Origin: Siderastrea siderea
Lineage: Eukaryota; Cnidaria; Anthozoa; Scleractinia; Rhizangiidae
Reading direction: 5' to 3'
Assembly (NCBI GenBank): GCA_964030785.1
Contig: OZ034969.1
Coordinates: forward strand, 32,289,601 to 32,353,600
Length of the DNA: 64,000 bases
Part shown: positions 1-9,112 of the stretch, one piece after another
Numbering within the stretch: position 1 is the stretch's first letter
Layout of the letters: every line of letters starts with the position of its first letter
Made by a program: the position numbers and the translations under genes
Notes under the pieces: generated by a model
Seen by the model: only the letters and a program-made list of their open reading frames with translations
Database searches by the model: none
What the model was told of the DNA's origin: nothing

Positions 1-35
1 AAAAACAACTTAAAAAAGAATTCAAAAAATAAAAA

Positions 36-44
36 TATATAGTA
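36..44 (+). promoter_or_regulatory. Promoter-like word TATATAGTA before the BRO/nuclease gene
   Basis: TATATAGTA ends 7 nt before the ATG at 52. The same 9-mer occurs at the same distance before the ATGs at 944 and 1232. The position suggests a virus-type core promoter with a very short leader. Confidence 0.6.
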
Positions 45-51
45 TATACAT

Positions 52-918
52 ATGAAAGGTTTCACTTATGAAGGTCAAAAACTGATTATTATCAAAAAAG
101 ATGATGATATATGGTTCCGTGGTAAAACAGTTGCCAGCATTTTAAATTATAAAAATACTCGTAAAGCTATTCGTGATCATGTTGCTCCAGAAGATAAATG
201 TTCACTTAAGAGACTCAAATCCAAGGGGAACGAATCGTTCCCTTTAAAAAATACTCATGATAATGGCCTCAAATCTTGGGGGAACGAATCGTTCCCTTTA
301 AAACGGAACACTGGAAACACAATTTATATAAATGAATCTGGACTGTATGGCCTAATTTTGAGATCAAACATAGATAAAGCTAAAGATTTCCAACGATGGG
401 TAACAAAAGATGTTTTACCATCAATCAGAAAAACCGGCAAGTATGAATTCAACAACAGACCATACAAAATGCTAACATTCAATATAAATACAGAATATGA
501 TTTACATAAAAAGGTAGTCAACTTTATTAGAAACAATTATCCTAAAGCAATCCTATTACCTTCATTAGGTGAAAATCAAATTAATTGTAACATGAGAATA
601 AAATCATACAACATGGGTTATCAGAAGGGAACTTGTGATCTATTAATTGGAAATTTGCATTTAAATTACACAGGTTTTGGAATTGAATTTAAAACACCAA
701 CTGGTTACGGAAAGCTTTCAAAAGAACAGGAAATGATGCTACAAGAGTATGAAAACAACAATTACAAAATATTAGTCAGCAATGATTATGATGAGATCAT
801 TAAAGAAATCATACTTTATTTCCAGGGTGTAAGAATCAAATGTAAATATTGTTACAGAAAATTCAAGTCAATAGAAACAACAAGCAATCATTTAAAATTC
901 ATACACAAAAACTTATAA
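52..918 (+). CDS. BRO-N domain / PD-(D/E)xK nuclease / C2H2 zinc finger fusion protein
   Basis: A 288-aa protein with three parts. Residues 1-130 resemble the BRO-N (baculovirus repeated ORF) DNA-binding domain: an F/Y-rich start, a 'VASILNYKNTRKAI' segment, and 'ESGLYGLILRS' then 'VLPSIRKTGKY' near its end. Residues about 145-255 look like a VRR-NUC/PD-(D/E)xK nuclease core, with 'GTCDLLI' giving the acidic residue and 'GIEFKTP' giving the E-x-K pair. The last 25 residues form a classic C2H2 finger (C-x2-C-x12-H-x4-H). BRO-N proteins are common in large DNA viruses and virus-derived elements; the nuclease could serve replication or recombination with the PolB encoded downstream. The BRO-N part carries an in-frame duplication of a short palindrome-containing segment (226-296). 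Function is inferred from motifs only. Confidence 0.7.
   Translation: MKGFTYEGQKLIIIKKDDDIWFRGKTVASILNYKNTRKAIRDHVAPEDKCSLKRLKSKGNESFPLKNTHDNGLKSWGNESFPLKRNTGNTIYINESGLYGLILRSNIDKAKDFQRWVTKDVLPSIRKTGKYEFNNRPYKMLTFNINTEYDLHKKVVNFIRNNYPKAILLPSLGENQINCNMRIKSYNMGYQKGTCDLLIGNLHLNYTGFGIEFKTPTGYGKLSKEQEMMLQEYENNNYKILVSNDYDEIIKEIILYFQGVRIKCKYCYRKFKSIETTSNHLKFIHKNL
226..296. repeat. Palindrome-containing segment duplicated inside the BRO-N coding region
   Basis: GGGAACGAATCGTTCCC occurs at 226-242 and again at 280-296. Each copy is a perfect 8-bp stem around one central base, and each translates in frame as part of 'GNESFPLK'. The copies sit in similar context (ctcaaatc...ttcccttta) 54 bp apart, a multiple of three, so the reading frame survives. 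They resemble the short palindromes clustered at 5670-5955. Confidence 0.85.
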
Positions 919-927
919 AGAGTAAAT

Positions 928-936
928 TATATAGTA
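928..936 (+). promoter_or_regulatory. Promoter-like word TATATAGTA before the AT-hook/zinc-finger gene
   Basis: Identical 9-mer ending exactly 7 nt before the ATG at 944. It lies in the 25-nt gap after the stop of the BRO/nuclease gene, so the downstream gene probably has its own promoter. Confidence 0.6.
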
Positions 937-943
937 TTAATAT

Positions 944-1141
944 ATGGAAAATCAAAATATAAAGAGAGGTCGAGGTAGACCAAGAATATTCACTGATGAT
1001 GAGAGAAGACAACGTAAAACAACATACATGCTAAATGTAGAATGGTATTGTGATATATGTAAAACAGGTCGCAATTATACACTAGCTGGGAAAACCTGTC
1101 ATTTGAAAACAAAAAAGCACCAAAAAAATTCTAAAAAATAA
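944..1141 (+). CDS. Small AT-hook-like, C2H2-type zinc-finger protein
   Basis: A 65-aa basic protein. Residues 6-15 contain 'KRGRGRPRI', which matches the AT-hook core (RGRP) used for minor-groove DNA binding. The C-terminal half has a single zinc-finger-like pattern, C-D-I-C followed by paired histidines in 'CHLKTKKHQK', resembling the U1/matrin-type finger. It starts 25 nt after the BRO/nuclease gene and has its own TATATAGTA box. A DNA- or RNA-binding role in the element is likely but the family is not recognised. Confidence 0.6.
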   Translation: MENQNIKRGRGRPRIFTDDERRQRKTTYMLNVEWYCDICKTGRNYTLAGKTCHLKTKKHQKNSKK

Positions 1142-1215
1142 CATAGTTCAAAGGATTCATAATTGGATTACTTGAATTGATTTAAACGCATTGATAATTA
1201 TTTAAAAAAATAAAA

Positions 1216-1224
1216 TATATAGTA
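1216..1224 (+). promoter_or_regulatory. Promoter-like word TATATAGTA before the zinc-ribbon gene
   Basis: Third copy of the 9-mer, again exactly 7 nt before an ATG (1232), preceded by an A-rich run. A weaker relative (TACTTAGTA, 1550-1558) lies 5 nt before an in-frame ATG (1564) of the polymerase gene. Confidence 0.6.
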
Positions 1225-1231
1225 ATATTAT

Positions 1232-1474
1232 ATGTTGAAATTCATAAAATTAGAACAAAAAATAGCATTAATCAATAATGAAATAGATAAGAAATTTAGA
1301 TCAATCACTTGTAAATACTGTCATTCAATGGCGACACATGCATTAATCACTGGAGAGTATTCCAACTATGAAGTAAGTACAATATGCCATAAATGTTCAG
1401 ATCGTATAAACAAATTAAAAGGCTACCAACTTGATCATATGGGATTTGTTGACTCCTATAAATTAACCATTTAA
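1232..1474 (+). CDS. Small zinc-ribbon protein, function unknown
   Basis: An 80-aa protein with two CxxC knuckles, 'CKYC' near residue 29 and 'CHKC' near residue 52, the spacing of a treble-clef or zinc ribbon. The N-terminus is helical and Lys/Glu-rich. No catalytic motif is visible. It lies between the other small zinc protein and polB and shares their upstream box, which suggests a replication or transcription accessory role. The family is not recognised. Confidence 0.55.
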   Translation: MLKFIKLEQKIALINNEIDKKFRSITCKYCHSMATHALITGEYSNYEVSTICHKCSDRINKLKGYQLDHMGFVDSYKLTI

Positions 1475-1524
1475 ACGCACCCCAAAACTATTTAAAAATA
1501 TTTCACTATAGATAAGTACCTATA

Positions 1525-4500
1525 ATGAAGTCACTTAAAAAAAATAATATACTTAGTATTAATATGAACAAAGATAGTTTGAAGAAACTCAGTAAATCGG
1601 AACTGATCAAATTGCTTCTGAAGCAATCTAAAGATGTTGAGAGCAATGTGCAGGAAAACATCAAAAGAAAAAGACCAGTACCTGCGCCTCGTAAGAGTGT
1701 CAAAGAGATGGTCAAACGGTACGAAGAAAACATTATTCTTCCACCAATCCCAAAACAAAGAACTGTTAAAAGAAAACCGGTTCCTACACCTAGAACCGTA
1801 ATTAAACAAATCGACAAAGCTTTAAACGGTTTTGTAAAATCTTATGAAATCGATCTAAGAAATGATAAAGATCCTCTTATTCAAATGCAAAATACACGAA
1901 AAGGTGTAGAACGTCAATTATCTATTTTATTGAATGAAATGAAAGGCTTGAAATACGTTGAAACATTGAAAGTCACTTTCGAAAAAATATCATCTGATGT
2001 AATAATTGAAAAGTCAGCATATTTCAATAGCGCAAGTCAAACAATAATCAACCAAGTGGGAATCAGTGAATCATTAAAAATTTCTTCAGAAAACATCATA
2101 AACAAAATAGCTCAATGGATATCAGAAGGATCGGGATGGACTGTAAAAGAAATTAATGACCATTACCTAAACATTGCTAAATATGAGCCTATGAAGGGAT
2201 CCTCATATATCCAACTTCCTGAAGAACTGCGAAACAGTGCTAAAGGTTTAATAAACATGAAAAATAAGGATAATGAATGCTTCCGATGGTGTCATATTAG
2301 ACATATAAATCCACAAGAAAAATATCCTCAAAGAATAAAAAAGGTTGACAAACAATACATTGAAAAATTAAATTACTCCGGTATTGAATTCCCAGTTTGT
2401 ATCAAACATTACAACAAAATTGAAAAGCAAAACAGCATCAATATAAATGTATTCGGCTATGAAAACAAACAACCTTATCCCATCTATATTTCAAAAGAAA
2501 AGAATGAAGATCATATGGAACTACTTTTAATAACTGAAAATAAGAACAATCATTATGTTCTTATAAAAGATTTCAACAAATTCATGTATAATCAAACAAA
2601 ACATGAACATAGAAAACACTTTTGTATGCACTGTCTGCAATGTTTTAGTTCTGACAGGGTATTAAGCAATCATAAAGATATTTGCATACAAGTTAATGGC
2701 ACACAAGCAATTAAAATGCCAACCAAAGATAACAATATATTAAAATTCAACAACTTTCATAAACAGCAACATGTGCCATTTGTTATTTATGCTGATTTCG
2801 AAGCCATTACAGAGAAAATTCATGGATGTCAACAAGAAGGTAAAAAATCATATACTGAGGCTTACCAAAAACATACAGACTGTGGATATGGATATAAAGT
2901 TGTCTGCTGTTACGACGACAAATATACCAAACCAATACAACTATATAGAGGTGAAAATGCTGTTTACAAATTCATGGAGAACATGTTAGAAGAAGTAAAA
3001 TGGTGTAAAAAAGTAATGAAAAAATATTTTAATAAACCATTGAAAATGAGCAATGATGATGAACAGGAATTCAAAAAATCAACAAGATGCCATATCTGTG
3101 ATAAGAAATATACTGAGGAAGACGTCCGTGTGAGAGATCATTGCCATATTACGGGTGTATTCAGAGGCTCAGCACACCAAAACTGTAATTTGAAACTAAA
3201 AATAAAGCCTGAAGAAATGAAAATTCCTGTTATATTCCATAATTTGAGAGGTTATGATAGCCATTTCATAATGCAAAAATTAGGTCAAATAGTCAAAAAT
3301 CATACATACAAAAATAATAATGGAGAGGATAAACAAATGAATATCAATGCTATTCCAAATAACATGGAAAAGTATATGGCTTTTATGCTTGGCAATCATC
3401 TTACATTCATTGACAGTTTCCAGTTTATGAGCTCAAGTTTGGATAAATTAGTTAGCAACTTACCAGCAGAAGCTCTAAAGTATACTAGCGAAAGGTTTAA
3501 AAAAGAAAAATTAAGTCTTATGACCCGTAAGGGAGTTTATCCTTATGATTATATGGATAGTTTCGATAAATTCAACAAAACAGAATTACCAACTAAAGAA
3601 GAATTTTACAGCATATTGATTGATGAGCATATTTCAAATGAAGATTATACCCATGCTCAAAATGTTTGGAATTCATTTAAATTGCAGACAATGGGTGAAT
3701 ACCATGATTTATATCTCAAGTCTGATATCCTTTTATTAGCTGATGTGTTTGAAAATTTCCGTAGAACATGTATTCAGTATTATAAATTAGACCCATGTCA
3801 CTATTTTACATCACCTAGTTTGTCTTGGGATAGTATGTTGAAGATGACTAATATTAAATTAGAACTAATGACTGACATCAACATGTTTCAATTCATTGAA
3901 AAAGGTATGCGTGGAGGAATTAGTTATATAGCCAACAGATATGGTAAAGCAAACAATAAGTACATGAAAGAATACGATGAGAAGGCGCCCTCAAAGTATA
4001 TAATGTACTTGGATGCTAATAATTTATACGGCTGGGCGATGTCACAGCATCTCCCTGTCGGTAATTTCAGATGGATGACAGAAAAGCAAATCAGCAAACT
4101 AAATGTAGCCAGATATAATGAAAATAGTGAAAAGGGGTTAATACTAGAAGTTGATCTAGAATATCCCAAAGAGTTGCATAACCTTCATAATGACTACCCA
4201 TTGGCTGCTGAGAGGGTTTGTGTAAAAAAAAATATGCTGTCTGATTATTGTAAAAAGATAGCTACAAAGTATAATATATCAACAGGACTAGTACATAAAC
4301 TAATCCCAACATTATCAAATAAAGAAAAATATGTTCTACATTACAGAAACTTGCAGATGTATATTGATCTTGGATTAAAATTGAAAAAGATCCATAGAGT
4401 ATTAGAATTTGATCAGTCACCATGGTTGAAGCAATATATTGATTTCAACACACAAAAACGATCGCAAGCAAAAAATGCATTCGAAAAAGATTTCTTCAAA

Positions 4501-5265
4501 CTTATGAATAACTCAGTATTTGGTAAAACAATGGAAAACATCAGAAAACGTGTTGATGTACGTCTGGTCACAGATGATAAAAAATTATTGAAAATGGCTT
4601 CAAAACCTACTTTTGTATGCAGTAAAATATTCAATGAAAATCTGGTAGCAGTTCACAAGATCAAAGAAACGATAACTCTAAACAGGCCGGCATATGTAGG
4701 TATGTGTATTCTTGATCTAAGTAAGACATTGATGTATGATTTTCATTACAATTATATAAAACAAAAGTATGGAGAAAAAGCCAAGCTTCTATTCACTGAC
4801 ACAGACAGTCTGACATATGAGATTGAATCTGAAGATGTTTACCAAGACTTTTGGAACGATAAAGATAGATTTGACAACAGCGACTATCCAGAAAACTCCT
4901 CATATTTCGATAAGACAAATAAAAAGGTAATTGGAAAATTCAAAGATGAAGCTGCATTAGTTCCTATTTGCGAATTCGTCGGTTTGCGATCAAAAATGTA
5001 TAGCTATATAAAAGACAACAATAAAGTAGAAAAAACAGCAAAAGGAATCAAAAAGAATATAATAAAGGGAAATATCAAACATGAAGATTATAAAAACGTT
5101 TTATTCAAAAATGAACAAATGCAACACAAAATGAAAACAATAAGAAGCGACAAACATCAACTCGGAAGTTATGAAATGAACAAAATATCACTCAGCTGTT
5201 TTGACGACAAAAGATATTCAAAAGATGGAATCAAAAGTTTTGCTTACGGACATTATGCAATCTGA
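1525..5265 (+). CDS. polB: Protein-primed-type family B DNA polymerase with N-terminal extension and HNH/EndoVII-like zinc insert
   Basis: A 1246-aa open frame. The N-terminal 350 residues form an extension containing 'KRPVPAPRKS' and 'KRKPVPTPRT' proline-rich repeats. A C2H2-like finger follows at about 365-390. The 3'-5' exonuclease motifs are visible: Exo I 'YADFEAI' (about 419), Exo II 'HNLRGYDSHF' (about 571) and Exo III 'YLKSDILLLADV' (about 727). Between Exo I and II lies a zinc-binding insert (CHIC, then 'DHCHITG' and 'HQNCN', about 521-556) resembling phage endonuclease VII/HNH. Polymerase motifs follow: A 'DANNLYGWAM' (about 828), B 'NNSVFGKTM' (about 993), C 'FTDTDS' (about 1089). 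Residues are complete, so it may be functional. ATGs at 1525 and 1564 are both possible starts; the second is preceded by a box-like word. This polymerase type occurs in virus-like elements of invertebrates. Confidence 0.88.
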   Translation: MKSLKKNNILSINMNKDSLKKLSKSELIKLLLKQSKDVESNVQENIKRKRPVPAPRKSVKEMVKRYEENIILPPIPKQRTVKRKPVPTPRTVIKQIDKALNGFVKSYEIDLRNDKDPLIQMQNTRKGVERQLSILLNEMKGLKYVETLKVTFEKISSDVIIEKSAYFNSASQTIINQVGISESLKISSENIINKIAQWISEGSGWTVKEINDHYLNIAKYEPMKGSSYIQLPEELRNSAKGLINMKNKDNECFRWCHIRHINPQEKYPQRIKKVDKQYIEKLNYSGIEFPVCIKHYNKIEKQNSININVFGYENKQPYPIYISKEKNEDHMELLLITENKNNHYVLIKDFNKFMYNQTKHEHRKHFCMHCLQCFSSDRVLSNHKDICIQVNGTQAIKMPTKDNNILKFNNFHKQQHVPFVIYADFEAITEKIHGCQQEGKKSYTEAYQKHTDCGYGYKVVCCYDDKYTKPIQLYRGENAVYKFMENMLEEVKWCKKVMKKYFNKPLKMSNDDEQEFKKSTRCHICDKKYTEEDVRVRDHCHITGVFRGSAHQNCNLKLKIKPEEMKIPVIFHNLRGYDSHFIMQKLGQIVKNHTYKNNNGEDKQMNINAIPNNMEKYMAFMLGNHLTFIDSFQFMSSSLDKLVSNLPAEALKYTSERFKKEKLSLMTRKGVYPYDYMDSFDKFNKTELPTKEEFYSILIDEHISNEDYTHAQNVWNSFKLQTMGEYHDLYLKSDILLLADVFENFRRTCIQYYKLDPCHYFTSPSLSWDSMLKMTNIKLELMTDINMFQFIEKGMRGGISYIANRYGKANNKYMKEYDEKAPSKYIMYLDANNLYGWAMSQHLPVGNFRWMTEKQISKLNVARYNENSEKGLILEVDLEYPKELHNLHNDYPLAAERVCVKKNMLSDYCKKIATKYNISTGLVHKLIPTLSNKEKYVLHYRNLQMYIDLGLKLKKIHRVLEFDQSPWLKQYIDFNTQKRSQAKNAFEKDFFKLMNNSVFGKTMENIRKRVDVRLVTDDKKLLKMASKPTFVCSKIFNENLVAVHKIKETITLNRPAYVGMCILDLSKTLMYDFHYNYIKQKYGEKAKLLFTDTDSLTYEIESEDVYQDFWNDKDRFDNSDYPENSSYFDKTNKKVIGKFKDEAALVPICEFVGLRSKMYSYIKDNNKVEKTAKGIKKNIIKGNIKHEDYKNVLFKNEQMQHKMKTIRSDKHQLGSYEMNKISLSCFDDKRYSKDGIKSFAYGHYAI

Positions 5266-5341
5266 AGATGTGACGTCACGACACAGCTGTGTCGGCCTCC
5301 ATACAAGTTGCGCAAACACAGTCTGCTTTTCTGTTCACTAC

Positions 5342-5393
5342 AAACTTTACTGACAAACTTTACTGACAAACTTTACTGACAAACTTTACTGAC
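5342..5393 (+). repeat. Four perfect tandem copies of a 13-bp unit
   Basis: The unit AAACTTTACTGAC is repeated four times head to tail with a decayed fifth copy after it. It lies 76 bp past the polB stop, in the non-coding tail of the element. Confidence 0.95.
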
Positions 5394-5670
5394 AAATTTT
5401 ACTTCAAATACAAGTTCATCTGATATTACATGACAATCTGATGACTCATCGGGAAAGTCCCTGTGGTTTTAAGACTTCCTGTTTTCACCAGACATGTCCA
5501 GACTTGTTTCTGAGAAAAACTTCCTGCTTTTCCGAGAATTATAAACTTCCTGCAGTATGGCGTCACGTGAAGGAATAATGCGTTGGATACATCATGAGAT
5601 AAAATATATAGATTTCCATAAAATGATTGCCATCAGATGGAGCCAGCATCGCAAAAAGAAACTTCCCCTC

Positions 5671-5719
5671 TTGATCGCTTCGCGATCAATTCACTGCCTC
5701 ACAAAAGCTCCGCTTTTGT
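5671..5719. repeat. Two adjacent short perfect hairpins
   Basis: TTGATCGC-TTC-GCGATCAA (5671-5689) and ACAAAAGC-TCC-GCTTTTGT (5701-5719) are each perfect 8-bp stems with 3-nt loops, separated by 11 nt. They belong to the palindrome cluster continuing to about 6170. Confidence 0.9.
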
Positions 5720-5810
5720 TCCCCAATGCGAAAATATGGAACCAGCATATGAAAAAAGATGTGGAGCAATGTAGTGGAACCATCAACGCAAAAATAATGT
5801 GGAGCTATAT

Positions 5811-6170
5811 GATGAATCAAGTATATGAAACCATATTGTTTTTTTGGAGCCCTACGAGACGTAGTCTCTACGAGACTAGTCTCTACCCACAAAAAAACTG
5901 GAAGGAGCCTCACTCGTTGACTTCGTCAACGACTTCCCGAGCCTGCTCGGCTCCTTTTCATAAAATGATTTCCAAATGATTATTTCCAAATGATGAATCA
6001 AGTATATGAAACCATATTGCTTTATGTGCCCTACGAGACGTAGTCTCTACGAGACTACGTCTCTACCCACATAAAGCCGGAAAGGAGCCTCACTCGTTGA
6101 CTTCGTCAACGACTTCCCGAGCCTGCTCGGCTCCTTTTCATAAAATGATTTCCATAAAATGATTTCCAAA
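5811..6170. repeat. Tandem duplication (period 181 bp) of a multi-hairpin module
   Basis: A module starting GATGAATCAAGTATATG is present at 5811 and again at 5992. Each copy contains GAGAC...GTCTC palindromes and then a nested structure: an outer stem GGAGCC/GGCTCC enclosing the hairpin CGTTGAC-TTC-GTCAACG and the hairpin CCGAGC-CT-GCTCGG. Between and after the copies are many variants of TAAAATGATTTCCA. The two copies differ slightly in one palindrome arm, with the stems mostly preserved. A 140-codon open frame across this region is not believable as a gene. Confidence 0.85.
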
Positions 6171-6204
6171 TGATTTCCATAAAAATGATTTCCATCAAAT
6201 GGAT

Positions 6205-6279
6205 AGTAGTTATAGAGTTGGCGTTGTTCAAGATCAGTTTTGAAAAAACTGATCTCGAACCGCCAACTCTATAACTACT
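6205..6279. repeat. 75-bp near-palindrome, possible element terminus
   Basis: AGTAGTTATAGAGTTGGCG at 6205 is mirrored by its reverse complement ending at 6279, and an inner stem AGATCAGTTTT/AAAACTGATCT continues it. The arms are about 33 bp with one short mismatched block and a tiny loop. It marks the change from AT-rich element DNA to host DNA. Confidence 0.8.
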
Positions 6280-6715
6280 GCTATTGATTTTTATGTGAAG
6301 AAATGTATGTTAGAGGACGCATGGGGCGTGGCGCTTTCATGACTCCGATTATAATTTATTCGAGCTACACTAGTATCATGTATTAACATTCCCCAGCTTT
6401 ATTGAGTTTTCCTTTTGATATTTTACTTACTGTATTTCAAGTATAGAAGGTTTTCAACCTAATTATTGTAGCGACATCTTGGGTAATACCAGGTTTTCTT
6501 CAAAACATGATATTGCATTTGTGTTTTGCGTGTAACAAATGCTGGCGGGAAATATGAGGTTTTGAAAATCGTTACGTCTTAACGACGTGACCGATCTACG
6601 ATGCTATGGAATCGAGACAAAAAGAGACAAGAGGCCTTTGGTAAGTATCAATCATAATTACGATTTTGTACATACCTTGAGACGAAATATTAGCATCGCG
6701 TTCTTCATTCTGATT

Positions 6716-7091
6716 TCCTTAGATAATATGCTGTACCTGGAAACTTGATCGCTATCATTGCGCTTTAGCTTATTCAGTTTTCCTTGGGTAGAATTTACCT
6801 GGAAGCGCTAAGTTTAACATCGTGCTTAATCTTATTCTGTCTTCCTTGGGTAGCATATACCTGGAAGAGGAATGTCTAACATCGCGCTTTAGCTTATTCT
6901 GTCTTCCTTGGGTAGCAGATACCTGGAAGCAGAATGCTTAACATCGCGCTTTTAATAGCTTATTCTGTCTTCCTTGGGTAGCAGATACCTGGAAGCGGAA
7001 TGTTGTCTAACGTTTTAGCTTATTCTGTCTTCCTTGGGTAGCAAATACCTAGAAGCGGAGTGTCTAACATCGCCCTTTGGCTTATTCTGTC
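6716..7091 (+). repeat. 62-bp minisatellite, about six copies
   Basis: Units run TTCCTTGGGTAG...TACCTGGAAG...AACATCGCGCTTTAGCTTATTCTGTC with lengths of about 58-66 bp. Each contains an imperfect dyad, CTTCCTTGGGTA against TACCTGGAAG. A lone half-unit reappears at 7600-7624. Confidence 0.88.
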
Positions 7092-9112
7092 GTTGCAGCA
7101 ATCAAAAGCGATCGAGCGACAATAACTGGCTTAAATAGACGATGTATTGTGTCATCTCGCCTAAGCCTTAGCTTGTAGTGTTTGGTGCTGGAGCAAGGCA
7201 AATAATACCCCGAAAAATTAAAATAAATGTTTTTCGACATAATGGCTCTGTCGTAATCATTATTACCAGCTTAGCCTATTAAATTAGTAAGCGTAGGATG
7301 CGATATTGTTCGCGCTCGTTTTTGCCTTCGCGAAGAAAAATACCGCCAGCTACGCAGGCTACTAAACAAAGTGACTGAGAAGCCAATTTATTTTTATCCG
7401 CAATGAATTGTAATAAACATCACTCAGCATTGTCATCTTTTACAGCACACAACTAATTGAAATAACACCTCATCCCATCTTCATGAAGCTACAAGGTGTC
7501 AAACCATGGCATAAAGTTACTTCTGCAAATTAGCTGAGGGCACATTGAATGTGCATAATAGGTTTTGGGCGGCTGAAAGCTCGTCATGTTAGCTTGGTTC
7601 CTTGGGTAGAATTTACCTGGAAGCCTGGTTGTTTAGAGGCCGCGCAGCGAATAAGTGAACTGAATTTCGCCAAACCAGGAATGCGCGTTGCATTTTATGA
7701 GTCGGCCAAACGTGCCTAGGCACTTCGCGCCGCCTAACAATACGTAGCGGTCTTTGAAGGGCAGTCCTCCCAACCCTCCCCCCCCCGCCCACACATACAC
7801 TCCTCCCCCCTTCAACCATCGGATTAAAACACACTCGTTTCGGCGTTACCTGCGATGTTCATAAGTTATTCATGCTTATTATCAGTTGATGTCATGAAAT
7901 ATGATAACTATAAATTAAAGTAGGTTTCGTTGTCTAAGTGTGTAAAGCTTTCAATGTTAGAGATGTGTCATGGTAAGTACAACCATTTTGAACCGTTGCA
8001 TCTTCTCCTCCATTTTGGAGATTGTGGGACTGCTGGTAGCTAAAAAAGTTTTGAGAGGTATATAACTATACTGTACGACTTTTTTGCCACTAATCCACGG
8101 GCATTGGCTTTCCGTTCAGAGCGGCTGTTTTGTCCTGTGGTTTTATTATGCTTATTCCCACCGCAGAAAACATGGAAGGAGTGATATATGAATTAAAATC
8201 GTGTTAATTATTTTCTCCATCGATTCAATTTTACAATTCTATCTTATCTACCTCATTGCAAAATAATTTTTGCGAGGTGTCCCATGATCATAAGTTAATT
8301 TTTACGGATATTGTGTTTTGAATAAGAAACTGAAGATTGTGTGAGGTGTTTTTATGCAAACGTGCGTAAAAGCATGAAATATGATAAACTTCTTCCCCTT
8401 TCTTGGAATGTAGGTAAGTCTAGACGATAAAACAGGTTCTTTGGTTTCTGGAAATTTAGGGAAGTGTAGCCCATGTTTTCAATTGCAGAGGAGATCGAAA
8501 CAGGACAATCTTTCCGCCGTAAAGGGCACAAAGATGAAGACCTCGAATTCAATTTTCGTAACTCAACTTTTCGCTTTCCACCAGAAAAACAACTGAGTAT
8601 TCTTTTGAATTTGTTCTTTTCATTTGAACACGCAACGTCCAGTTTGCCACGTCAAAAGACTTGTGCGATTCCTCGCACGCCATTGGCTAGAAGCTGGGTG
8701 AAAATTGCTTCATATAAGAATGTCATGTAATGCAACGTACGTACGTACGGCGCACGCGCCCGCGAGCCATTCCGCCTGCCATGACGTGAAAAATCGGTAG
8801 ACCTGCACGGTTCCAAACCTCTAATTTCATTGGTCCCTATAACCTGCACCGTCTATTGTTATCAGGGTTAGGGCTATTGTTTCGTTCTTTACCTATTGTT
8901 CTGCTCCACCAATCCTAGACCTCGTCTGGAAGCGGTGCGGGTCCTCCCGAAAAATTACCAGCATGCTGCTCAGTAAAAGTACGGTGCTCCGCTCGCGCAG
9001 GCCTGCGGCCCGCGCGGAAGCTCTTCTGTTAATGAAGATAAAAGCAGCTTAACCTTCGATGTTGCAGGTTACTGTGTAGAATACTGAGTTTGTGTTTTTA
9101 ACTTTCCTGCAG

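Larger units (their letters stand above)
1..6280 (+). mobile_element. Partial PolB-encoding virus-like (Polinton-like/adintovirus-like) element
   Basis: Four plus-strand genes (BRO-N/nuclease fusion, two small zinc-binding proteins, family B DNA polymerase) sit in strongly AT-rich DNA, followed by about 1 kb of non-coding palindromic repeats ending in a 75-bp inverted repeat at 6205-6279. Gene content and shared promoter words set it apart from the flanking host DNA. No capsid, integrase or ATPase gene is visible, so either the rest lies left of the window or this is a reduced element. The right boundary is inferred: past about 6280 the composition becomes ordinary host DNA. No matching terminal repeat can be tested because the left end is missing. 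It is a different lineage from the Polinton at 33985-56097. Confidence 0.65.

Noticed and set aside
5342..5393. Possible CRISPR-like or iteron array
   Set aside because: The 13-bp units are directly adjacent with no spacers, and the setting is animal genomic DNA. An origin-type iteron role cannot be excluded but has no support.
5557..5979. 140-aa open frame after polB
   Set aside because: It runs straight through palindromes and the 181-bp tandem repeat, so its codons are repeat-derived.
7613..7834. Two overlapping minus-strand frames near a C-rich run
   Set aside because: Low-complexity Gly-rich translation of a CCCCCC tract, no domain, no neighbouring gene signals.
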